56,683 bases of DNA from Paraglomus occultum (lineage: Eukaryota > Glomeromycota > Glomeromycetes > Paraglomerales > Paraglomeraceae). The notes beneath the pieces are model-generated. The model was not told the DNA's origin. It did no database searches and saw only the letters and a list, made by a program, of their open reading frames with translations. Numbering within the stretch: position 1 is the first letter of the stretch; each line of letters starts with the position of its first letter. A program made the translations under genes and the position numbers. This document shows positions 36,928-48,249 of the stretch, piece by piece. The stretch is taken from positions 1 through 56,683 of the forward strand of contig CAJVPJ010000050.1 in assembly GCA_910592205.1 (NCBI GenBank). The letters run 5' to 3'.

Positions 36928-37654
36928 TCTCATGGATGTGTAATGTTTAAGAGGTGCTGGGCGTTTTGCGTGTAGATGTATGGTTGGAAAAGTGTTTGGG
37001 TTGTAATGTGGTGTTGTGTAGTGTTGTGTAGTGTGGTGTGGTGTAGTGTGGTGTGGTGTAGTGGTGTAGTGTAGTATAGCGTAGTGTAGTGTAGTATAGC
37101 GTAGTGTAACGGATAATAATGCTTTACATTAAAAAAGATATACGTAATCGTACTAGAAAAGGTTCACACGCATACGCATTATTACACACGTATTACAGTA
37201 TAACTGTCAAAAAACGCGCGATGATATATTTTCTCTAACCTTACTAGTTTCTCAGGGATTTCCAAATTAAGCTTAATTAAACCTGAGAACCAAGCTGGAT
37301 CTCAGCCACGGATACAGACACTTTGACAACTTGGGCACTATGTGTTAACGTTGATGATAAACAGTATGAGCACGCTTTTAATTATGAGACAGGTATACCG
37401 CTTCTATCATCTTGTACGAATCTCTTTACTTGTTCATTTTAGTGGAATGGCTCTACATAACAGAAAGGATGAGTAATACATGATGATTATTGTGCGTTGC
37501 GAATCCACCTCTTTTCTGTTGAATAGCTTCCACAAGAAAAACACTTTAGATTCAGCCAAGCGCTATAACGAGAGTCTATGCTATATGCGTCGCTTGAGGA
37601 ATTTGACATTCTGTTTTATTTCGATAGCCTAGCTATGGATATATATAGTCCATA
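36928..37654. other. Convergent spacer (MED22 / xylulokinase)
   Basis: Contains the GTGTAGTGTAGTATAGC minisatellite (37005-37108) and otherwise unremarkable AT-rich sequence. No gene seen. Confidence 0.6.
37005..37108. repeat. GTGTAGT/GTGTGGT minisatellite
   Basis: About 100 bases built from variable 5-10-base units of GTGTA, GTGTG and GTATAGC (for example GTGTAGTGTAGTATAGCGTA). It lies about 80 bases downstream of the MED22 stop, in the probable 3' untranslated region. Confidence 0.9.
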
Positions 37655-39590
37655 TTACAATTCCGAATTCGTCAAGACACGCCCTTGTGTCATGACCACT
37701 CTCTCTTCCAAATTTACAAATGTACTCAACATCCTATCATATACTTTGCTGTTCTCTTTATTAGGTGAAGCCACAAGCTCGTATTCACTTTTCTCACTTC
37801 CGCCTTCTCCGTATGCCATCATTCTAGCCTTCATGGCGGCGCCAAAGCTAGCCGAATTCACTGCGTTACCATCACGAGGACGATAGACTTTAACCCCAAA
37901 CACATCGGCTAACACTTGTAATATCGAGTCGTTGGCGCTTGCACCGCCAACAGCTAACAGCCGCTCTATTTTCTGTCCGTGTAACAACCGCCCGCTTCTA
38001 GCTTTCATGGATAAGAATTGTGATTCCAAAATCGCCCGGATGTTGTAATTTGGATCACGAAATTCATCAACTGGTTCTCCACTATCAAATCTGTATATCC
38101 CATACGCAAATGGTATTATCTCTTGCACGTGAAAATAAAATCCGAATTTGTTCTCGTCAGGCTTCGATACTACTGTGCGTAGGATGGTGTTGTACGAGTC
38201 CCAGGAAGTGGTGGGTGTGTAAGTATCGCGTATGTACTCGCGTGTTAAGCTGCCATTCTTGTAGCATAGCATAGAAATATACTGGTTGCTGATTGGATGG
38301 CAGAGAGTGTGAGATTCTGTAGTCGGTGTAGGATAAGTCGTAACAAGCAGCAGAGTATCTGATGTACCCAAAGAGATTAAAACGTCTGATGGACAGAGTT
38401 TACGGCTTAGGAGAGTCGATGGATTGTCACCCATAAATGGAAGAATTTTACAGTCTGCGTATATCAAAGTTTGCAGTCAATATTTCCAATAACATCGATG
38501 CATCCACACGCACATTTTATACGTATACCTGGATTAAATCCATATTTTTCGACAAAGTATTTACAAACGTTGCCAATTACACTCAGCCCATTCACTTCTA
38601 CATTGCCAAGCTTTTCTCTCAGCGTTTCCCCACCACACGCAACAAGCAATCTCTCATCCCATGTTTTGTTGTGAATATCAAACAAGTTCATTCCGGATGC
38701 ATCGGACGCGTCAATTGGTGCATAGTCGCCGAGGAAAAGCGAAGCAAGGAATGAGCTCACGACTGAGATGCGTTCTGTGTTATTATATGTTGGTAAATCA
38801 TTCTGATGTATCTTTGGGATTGATGAATTGTCAAGGCGAATTCAAATATAGTTTGCGATAAAACAAAATCACGCATCATTCTGAGTGAGAGATAGTTACA
38901 ATCACCTTACTTTGGCGATTTGGTTACCGGTAAACCGTTCGTATGCCCGCGACCCAGTGATGTTTGCCAGTTCCTGTGCTCCACCAATAATCTCTTCCAA
39001 CTTTTGACAATATTCCGATGTGCTAGAGTCTTGCCAGGTAGGTGACTGCTCCAAAGCAAACGCATCTCTCAGTTGTGACTTGAGCGTTTCTTGTGAATTC
39101 AAATGGCGCAATAATTGTGATGCTGATCGCTTCCAAAATACGCTTCCATGTTGCTAATATTAGTGGGATGTTTAATAACTATATGTATGTGTTTGCACAA
39201 GTGTTGAATATCCCCACCTGAGCAGCACCGGAAATTACTCGAATCGAGTGAAATGGGAACTCTTTGGCCGAGAGTTTAGATAGTAACAAATCAATCGATT
39301 CGACCCACATTAACGTTGGAGACGTTACTATACGACCGTTGGTAATTACCCCGTTAAAAGTTCTGCATATTCATTGATTTATAACAAGAGCATTATGACG
39401 ACGATCGTTAGACTGCTTTTGCGTAAAGTGAAACACGAAAAAAAAAAGACAACAAATATTACCCATACTGTGGTAATTCTTTAGAAAACCGAACAGTCTC
39501 TTCACATACCACGTCCGCTGCATCATTGATAGCGGTCAGTTTCAATTGTTGTGTAGATAGATCGAATCCTACGTACAGGTTATCTGACAT
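37655..39590 (-). CDS. XKS1: Xylulokinase (D-xylulose kinase, FGGY family)
   Basis: It phosphorylates D-xylulose to xylulose 5-phosphate, feeding pentoses into the pentose phosphate pathway. Five exons, 39590-39463, 39362-39218, 39153-38911, 38802-38529 and 38454-37655, give 529 residues, the normal length. Motifs are the N-terminal MSDNLYVGFDLSTQQLKLTA (phosphate-1 loop), TSPTLMWVESID, ISGAAQQHGSVFWKR, GSRAYERFTGNQIAK, TERISVVSSFLASLFLG, SDASGMNLFDI and the adenosine-site LLAVGGASANDSILQVLADV. The exon 3 donor GTAAGG (38910), not the nearby GTGATT, joins correctly to the next exon. The start codon is 41 bases from a divergent Zn2Cys6 regulator start. Confidence 0.95.
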
Positions 39591-39631
39591 TTTTCATTTC
39601 CATCAATTCCATCCAGATTTGCAAATGATTT

Positions 39632-39856
39632 ATGGGAATTTTGACATCACACAAAGTCTCACGTGTTCGTCCAATCAACAAACGTGCATGCGAGAGATGC
39701 CGTCAAGGTAAAGTACGCTGTGACGGGAATGCAGAAACACTGAGGCCTTGTTCCAATTGTATACCAGATCAATGCGTTTATGATCAATTACCCAGCAAAA
39801 TCGAACACATGAAACAAAAGCTAGACAACACAGAGAGTAATTCTCTATCTTTTTAA
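39632..39856 (+). CDS. Zn2Cys6 zinc-cluster transcription factor, DNA-binding domain fragment
   Basis: From the ATG at 39632 the frame encodes RPINKRACERCRQGKVRCD, then RPCSNCIPDQCVYDQL and a helix-prone HMKQKLDN. This is a fungal binuclear zinc cluster followed by the start of a dimerisation coil. The last Cys spacing is C-x4-C where x6 is usual. A possible donor (GAGAGTAATT) lies at the end. A second open stretch at 39895-40080 could be a later exon, but no acceptor keeps the frame cleanly. The long regulatory domain typical of these factors is absent, so this is either a short regulator or a gene remnant. Its head-to-head placement suggests, but does not show, regulation of xylulokinase. 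Confidence 0.6.
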   Translation: MGILTSHKVSRVRPINKRACERCRQGKVRCDGNAETLRPCSNCIPDQCVYDQLPSKIEHMKQKLDNTESNSLSF

Positions 39857-42800
39857 CATGCCATTCCTCGATATAACGTCAAACCGTCAGCAGTTTGCGT
39901 AATTGCAAAAGCCAGCGAGCGGTGGACCGTCCACTATTCACTACAATAATGAATTCCGTCATCTCAACCGAAGAATATAAAGTTTCAGAACCCTATATAG
40001 GTCATGATAAGGCACGTCATTACGCGTTGAGTAGATTTAGCACGCTGATTGGAATAAATAGTTTGTATTCACCTTGTTGAGATAATAGAGAATATATTGT
40101 TGTATAGTTTAAGTAGGTGAGGTTAATTTGTACTTATACTTAGAGTAATAAAAAAAAGTCGTAATTTACGGTATAAGGGTAAAAGTTCTAGTTTGGTTCT
40201 ATCGTCAATATAAATTACGGCATCAAAACAACAAAATTTGACTGTAGTGCGCTTCCTACCTTTACGTAGTAATGTGAGACTTACTAGCCGAGTAGTTTCC
40301 AGCTTTTGCTCCAAAAAAACAAATAACTTTTTGCAATTACTATGACGAACAATTGTTTAATGCTAACAAAGAATGAAGCACTAAACTTTATCATAAAGCG
40401 AGATTGTGCAGTCCAATTGTGTCATTAAAATGCAAGTAAATAGTATATACATCTTTCCAGAGGTAGGCACATCGTTGGAGGAAAAGTGGAAGTTTAACAG
40501 GACATCAATTTAAAAACAACTAATCATTTGACTAAAACTTTGTTTATGGTCGAATTTGGGAGCGGTTAAACAGAGGCAAAAAAGTACATCTAAAAAACCA
40601 CCAAGTTGGAAGAGAATTATGGTGGAGAATGAGATACCAGTTTGGCAACGTCTATTATTAAATTTAATAACTTGAGAACATAAAACAAAGAATTTTATAA
40701 ATTACCTTCTCTAAAGTTTTTACTGGCTATGTGAAACTGACTAAAGAAGCATACGTATGATAGTAATTTTCTTAAACTTCTTTATTTTATTTGTTGCGGT
40801 ACATGTAAAGCAGATTTGTGTGTTTAGTGTTATTTCTCTTAATAAACACGTTTGTTTTGTTGCTACCGGTAGAGCCTTTCTGCTTAGCAACACCTTCGAC
40901 CGTAAGTTACTTATCTGCCTTTAACTGATAACTTTGCGTATGGTAAAAGACAAGAATACAAACTGTACGCGTCATCCAAACCATACTTGTACTCAAGAAT
41001 ATCTTTTCGTAAAACATTATTATGTGTGAGTTTAACAGCTAGAATACGTTCTGGTTCTATATTAACCAGACGCCTAGTTTCTGTTCATAGTCAACGAAAC
41101 CAAACACCAATGCATTTTGAGATTATTTACGATTGAAATGCTAAGAATGTGCTTGCATCAAAAAAACTGCTATAAGTAGCATATGGCATTACAGGACAAA
41201 TGGATACTGCGTATGAAGCAACACACGAGAGCCGATGTCACGTCACTAATATCCATCATAAAGATTGATTATCGTGATAGACGGTATGTACGCATTCAAT
41301 GCGACTTAAGTAAAGTAAAAATATACGAAAAGAAAGGACATAAACTATAACGAAGAACAGATAATACAAACATGTTCATAATGATGACCATGTTATGTCT
41401 GGAATGTATACTCTAGCAGATAGTTCCCAAGTAGAGGTTGCGTTTATTATATTCGACCTGTGAATAAACTGTCAGTAAATGGTAAAATGCGCGTACCGTA
41501 TTTACTTGTTATCGCAAGTAGCTTTGACGTTCCCTTTTGAATTTGTTGGTTTTATTGACACTACTCTTTATCATAAGAATTTTAACTGACCATGTTTTGG
41601 ACATTATATTAGATGTTCTGGCAATATAATAATCCCAAGCATTAGACAACTTCACATGAAAAGATTGTGGGTTGAGATCCGAGAGCCAGAATATTGTATT
41701 TTGCTTAAAAGTTTACGGGAGTAATAAAGCGATCACCATATTAAAGTACAATTCGAACTGAAACTCTGTTCACCAAACAATGAGTAATTCAAGTTAAACT
41801 TGTCATGTCATGAGTACTGCAAAATTTGTGTACCTTTCACTCATAGTATTTTCACTTCTTTCGTGTACCGATCTCATTTATCGCATATTCACAAAGCAAA
41901 AATTCTCCTATTTCTTTTATTCGCTTATTTCTTCTTCGAAGATTCCATTTTTTCTGCGTATCACTCATCAAAATTAGCTCTTTTGTCATTCTCGCTATAC
42001 CCATTTTCTGTTTTCAGTTTCTCTCAAACCATATTTTCTTCTATTCTCTTCGTTACTCAACACACCATAAGCCTGGTTGATTCTTTCATCTTTTTCCGTT
42101 ATGAATTTCCTACATCTAATTTATTATGTAAGGGGAAATTTATATATAAAGCCTGGCGGTAATACCCCCTTCAGTAACATGTAAACGATTTAGCTTCAAA
42201 CGGCATAAACACATATTAGCAGCTTGTATAGGCTTATACCGAGTGTATCAGTTGACTTAAAAAGGTTATTACATTCGTAACCAAACATGCTGTGTATGTT
42301 TTATATTTTGACAGGCACATGTATGGTTAAATCTTGGACAATCAATGGAACAAAGTAATTGTGACAGCATTGTGTTATAGTTAAATAGTGTAATTAGTAT
42401 GTATACATAAAATCTCCATTTAGAATGTCACATGAGTAAATAAGCGATGTTTAAGTTATGATTATTCGTCAATAATAATTTTCGCTTTTATACTGTAGGA
42501 TATTGCACTGTATATGCTAAGAACAGTGTTGTCGGGATGACTCATGAATCGGGCGTTTTCATAACAATTACGTTTAAGAGTCTTTATGAGGTGATATGCA
42601 ATCACAAATGGAGATAACATTTCTATGGCGTGCCTGCGTTTTTGGAATGTCTCAGACATTCATCTCGACAACAACCAATGAGAATAAAGAATGGAATTTA
42701 TTTTTGATTTGTATACCTTTCGGAATAAATATATGAATCGGTAGGGTTTTGGCTAATTCATCAAGTGTTACCTGTCCATCATCAAGTCGCACGTATCTAC

Positions 42801-45192
42801 ATCCATCATTTATAAATTTTCCTTGTTGTATCGATCGATCTTAATTGGAGCAAGCTCATTTTTAATGTTTCACCAAGAATATAATTATTTTATATTTTAT
42901 TTTATAAAGAATGCGCGAGCTTTTCTGAGATTGTTGGAGTAGAAACTTGCTTGTTGAACGGCAGGCAAATTAAGATATTGAACGACGCGTTATTACATGT
43001 TACCATATTGATTCTCGTATATTGACCGAAAAAATCATCTAATCCATTCCGATTCTGGTCTTTTAATTGCTCATATTTAGAACTTTAAAAACAACATTTA
43101 TTGGTAGACTTAGATCAACTCTTTATTTGTGGAATGATCTTGTTAAATATCAAACTATTAATGAATTTCATTGTCTTATTGTAACACTGCTTGATAGTGA
43201 AAAAAAAATATATTGAATTCTTTCCGAACAATAAGTCTTTTTTTTCCCCCATGCTTTGAATATATGACTTAATCGGAAATTTTTCTATGGCTGTTCATAT
43301 TTATAATGATAATGGGTTTTAATAATAGCGGACAGCATATACTCAAATAATACGATGTACTACTGTACATATTAATGCATGTTACCAATTGAGACCGCAG
43401 AATCTCTGGCGTAAACTTGTTGCCATGTTCGAGGGGAGGACCGAGAAAATGCATAGAGACATGAAGCGTGTATTGATATAACCAGTGTAATGTACAACAT
43501 GCCCATCACACGTCAAAACCATTGCTTCCCGGAAGTTGATTCCATATATAGCGATGATTGAATTTCGATCATTATTTACATCATTTTTTCGTGACACATT
43601 AGCAGTTAAAACCCCGTCCAACCAAGACGTATTGTATGCTATTATCGATTCACATGTTGGTTTAACCCAATGTTAAAGCAGCTGACATAAGATGTAACGT
43701 TGAACTTTGTACAATGTTGCAAAAGGGGTAAACATAAATTATGACGTATGAGAAAACTGCGCACGGAGAAAAGTATTTGACAAATTGGTGAGAGTTATCG
43801 TTATTATTAAAATGGGCGTCAGTATATACTTCAACAATATTGGTCACACGAATTACTTCATTACCGACGATCAGTTGTGACAGCGTAAATTAGATCGATT
43901 GCTCGGTCAGATTCACATGCCAGGTTTAAACCCAAAATTTAGCCGTCTTTCCTTCCTCCCCCTCTCCTCCCTATCTAATGACGTTTTAGGGGAAACTCAC
44001 AATCAGAATCTACAATTTTCCGTCAACTCCCGTCTCTCCTCTGTCTCTCTCTCCTTCACATTAACAACACATGGTGGGAACACAACATCAGCATGCCCAC
44101 CCCCCTTTTTTAAAAAAAAATGGAATTTCCGTTAAAAGAAAATTTGGTTGTTGATTATGATGAATGATTATTATTATTATTTTATTTATTATCATTATTA
44201 TTGCTATCGTTACTAAGACAAAAAAAAGGGGGGGGGGGGATGTGTGCGAGAGATCATGAATTTGATAACCGTCGAGTATCAGGAAAACAAGGGATTGATG
44301 TAATTCGTTCAATGCTAGTTCTAAGGTAACGGGATGAATGCATGAATACAGCCCAAGAAGAATTAGAGAGGAGGATCACTATCAGTGCTATAAATAACTT
44401 AACTCAATGCGTCGCCATTCAATAGTGTAATACAAGACAACAATAACAGGGTTCGATACATGTCCGTACGAGATGGTTTAAACAAGCCTTAATCTCAATT
44501 GGCTCTATAACACTTGCACAATTACCACATGTGAGAATGTATGCAATGATGTATTTGCATCACAGGAGAGACTGCAGATGCCGAGACGAAGAAGAGAAAA
44601 AAAAGGAGAGTTTTATTCGGTAGTCAGCGGATCTCAATTCGCATAAATTTACATGGTTTGCGAGTTAGACGCATTTTGGAATGTCCTAACTTTTCGAATA
44701 CGATTTGAAATTGTTGCAATATAATTGCGTATGTAATAACGTCGGTTCGGGAATATTTCCCCCATTCACCTAGTCATTCGGCCTTGCAGTTTCATCATAA
44801 TTGTAAATCCCATCCTTAGTAATTCACTCATTGTCTTTGAACATTGTGTCATCAATTTCTTCATTGTTTTTAAGTCATTCCATTTAAACTTCTTCCTTCC
44901 GAAATTCCCCTCAACCTAATACTAAGCATTGTTTGTAATACGGGAATTATTTATCGTCTTGTGATATTCCAAATACGTCAAAAAACTTGTATGAGAATAA
45001 GAGATCTGCACATTCCTGGGAATTGTATAAATTTGATCAAAAAAAACCAACACCTGCTTAAAGTTGTTCAAATCTCGAGTCAAATACTACAAGAGCAAAT
45101 CACGCGCAATTAAGAAATACAATTTAACATCAGATACGCTCGAACAAAACATTACAACATTCAACACCAGCACGAATCGAACTTTTGACAGA
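39857..45192. other. Long gene-poor region
   Basis: About 5.3 kb without a convincing gene. Short open stretches that might be exon remnants occur on the minus strand: 42840-42717 (reads FINDGCRYVRLDDGQVTLD, ends at a GTATAC donor), 43847-43662 and 43621-43382 (NSIIAIYGINFREAMVL). They do not join into one frame and match no family I know. A T-rich plus-strand frame at 41800-42162 is compositional. There is a poly-A/poly-G junction at 44219-44240. Confidence 0.45.
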
Positions 45193-46630
45193 ATGGCAAG
45201 GCGCACGTTTTTACGAAGACAAGCAAAGTACGCTCTAACTGTCTTTTGATTTCATGCTCAATACAAATAGATTTGTCGATTGATTTCTTATTTGTCATCT
45301 TTGGCTCTTTTTCTTGCAATTCCAGATACCAAGCTCCTCCTTTGGCACCCGAAATAATTCAACAAATCCTCTCCTACCTGATCGCATTAGATCCGAACTG
45401 CCATGACTATTACTACTCCGAATGCGTATACAAAGATTTATATTCATGCCTTTTGGTCAACCGACTATGGTGCCGGAGTACCGCTCCTCTGCTCTGGCGT
45501 CAACCGCTAACAGATAATCCATACGTGCGCGCAAAAGTGTTGCAAGTATACTACTCGTGTCTAGACAATAACCAGAAACAACAATTACAATCTCAGGAAC
45601 TCGAGCTACCCTTTGTAGATGCCCCCCTTCCATTATTCAACTATCCCTCCTTTTTGAGATTTTTGGATTATGACAGATTGTTTCGAACCATGGAAGCGCT
45701 ATGTAAAACAATGTCGAGAAAGTGTTTTCATAACATCCTCAGCGCAATATTACAGCTCATTTCGAATAACACATCAAAAGTGAATGGGTTTAGGTTCATC
45801 ATCTGTAGAAACAATTTTTGGAAACCACAAGATATCGAGTTGCTCAGGAACGATGCTGTAATACAAATTATGAAAAGACTCAGAACAGTCGATATAGGAG
45901 GAGATATAGGACATGAACGACAAAAGTATTTGTTGGAATATTTGGCTGAATACTGTACGATGCTGGTAATTATCATATCATCATTCTTTTTCAAGAGAAT
46001 TTCATTGTACGCCCGAACCGACACATTCTGATATCGAAAATTTTCAATTTATTACAGGAATCTATACGCGTCGGAGGAGGTCCACTGAAACCCGAAACGC
46101 TTACTCAATTTTCATACGCGATATCCAAGTCAACCACGTATCCCGAAGAAAACGTGATATCAAACCTAATACTATCCCAAACGAATCTCCAATCCTTTGA
46201 ATTTCGAGAACTCAAATGGACAAGCCGATTCATTCGCCATGCTCTAATAGCCGTAATTTCAGCTATCGGCACCCGAAAATCATCTTTACGTCACCTTCGT
46301 TTCCATAGTGTCAATTTCGATCAATGTTGCTCGTGGCAGCCCATAAGCGCATGCGAGAATTTGGAGAGCATAGAATTAATCGATTGTGTTGGCATAACAA
46401 CAGAGATGATGCGTCCGTTGATAAGAGGACGTTTGGAAAAGTTAAAAAAGGTGGTGATTACACCCGAGGATAGAGAGGTGCTAACGGACGATCAAAAAGA
46501 ATTGTGGAAGTGGGTGGACGGTATCAATGGGGGAAATGGAGATGTACGCAAAACGGGAAAGCGTTCGAGAGGTTTATTAAGGTGGAGGATTGATCGGGTG
46601 GTGGGAGAAAAAGAGAAAGGGAATCAGTGA
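45193..46630 (+). CDS. F-box protein with leucine-rich C-terminal region
   Basis: F-box proteins recruit substrates to SCF ubiquitin ligases through Skp1. Three exons, 45193-45227, 45326-45965 and 46058-46630, give 415 residues. The first exon encodes a basic MARRTFLRRQA. The F-box lies at about residues 14-65: PPLAPEIIQQILSYLI, then LYSCLLVNRLWCRSTAPLLW, the canonical spacing for fungal F-boxes. The remainder has scattered leucine-rich-repeat-like strands (ISACENLESIELIDCVGIT, LRHLRFHSVNF) and ends in a Lys/Arg-rich tail. The 5' exon start is the first ATG compatible with the splice. Similar proteins form very large families in arbuscular-mycorrhizal fungi. The substrate cannot be inferred. 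Confidence 0.85.
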
Positions 46631-48249
46631 TGTAAACAGTTTATGTAAGTGCTTACTTGACTAGGGTTTTTAAACTTGTATATGTATGCAAAATAAGATG
46701 TGTGTAAACGAAGACTAATGAATGTATGATATATAAGATAAGATTTGTATGACATAAACTTGTAATTATATAATATAAATTTACAACCTTCAAAAATCAC
46801 GAAATGCAGGGTTATGACACAAATTGACAATGATCATATGCACGCCTAAAAGCATGGCATGGCTGACCCAAACTTGGGATCCCACCTTGTGTTCAGTGTT
46901 GGGACACAAGAATGACATTTCCTTCTATAGCATGTCGAGGATTGTAGTATGTTCAGACAATTTTAATGTGCAGAGGGGTCGAGCATGTACACCAAATGCG
47001 ATTAAAGGATAGGGGTGCTTCATCTTTGGCTAAGAAGATGAACGTGGTTTCGAATCATTCCGGTAGAACAAATGGGGTGAGGCATAGTAAACAAGCCTTT
47101 TTAATATGATGCACGCGATTAAATTCTGCTTTCGACTGACATGCATGTGAATATTCCGGTCCTTGGTTTTTTTTTTCTTCCCCTTCCAACTTTGTCTTAG
47201 CATATAACGACAAACGCAATTCCTGGCGAGCGGGTTTAAATGGGAATTAATATGCCTCCCTACTACTACGTTCGGGGAGAAAGAAGCACAATAATATTAA
47301 AAATTTAGGTTCCTAACGATATAAAGAGTTCTATCATTCTTTATCAACATCTTTTTTGCTACATATCCGGCACGTTTAACCTACTAACTGCATTTATTCA
47401 TAACAATGTAAAGCATAACTTTGGTCAGGCAGGTATTGTATGATTTTCATAATAATAATGCACTACCATCCAGTAACAATGGGAATTCTGTGAGAAACAG
47501 ATTGCCCAAATGAACTACCGATTAGATATCGTATCAATTTCTTTTTCAAGGTGTCTTTTACACTGATTTTGGTAACATTAAACGAATCCAAATTCGTTCA
47601 CCGGAAGTTTTCATTAGTGTATATACCATGCATTTAATGCCAGGTATGTCCTGAATGGTGACCATTTTATTACTATATAACCTGTCACTATTGTAATGTA
47701 TAAATATATGTATAAAGCTTTAATTGACCGTTATATGTAGCATTTCGATCATGCAAAGTATCCATACACAATCGGCATTATTTCTTTCTTTGATCACCCT
47801 GCGCGTTACTTGGGATTACATGACTATATGGCATTCCGATCTTACTGTTGAACACACCATTCGTTAGTCTTGGCAATTATCCGAATATCACCAGGGAATT
47901 AAAAGAGAAATCGTGTGTGTGCGAGTGAGTGTACAGAATTACTCTTTTGTTGATAATAACAAAGGAACCAAAAGCATCTAAGCGTCCTCAATATCCACAT
48001 ATTTAGTACTCCTCTATAACAACTCTGATGATAACAATGACAGTAGATATTTTGGTCAATTGATTGATTATCCATTAAACAAAAGAAATCACGATCACAA
48101 GCCTTGGTCATTATAATCCGATCACTATGTACGATGTATTGTACAATTTCTTGGATAAACATGGTTCGTTTAATAAGTTTGCTTTTCGCCCTTACAACAA
48201 ATAGCATGAGGTTCCTTTATAGGAAACCTTTATATCGAATACCGCATTA
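46631..48249. other. AT-rich intergenic region
   Basis: No gene seen. Frames at 46824-47012 and 47899-48313 are short, motif-free and overlap on opposite strands. Confidence 0.55.

Noticed and set aside
38906-38910. Alternative xylulokinase donor GTGATT at 38905
   Set aside because: It would put the next exon in the wrong frame. The donor GTAAGG at 38910 joins to the NDLPTYNNTERISVVSS exon as expected for the family.
44450-44470. GGGTTCGATAC resembling a tRNA B box
   Set aside because: The invariant C at the end of the box is missing and no acceptor stem or A box could be paired around it.
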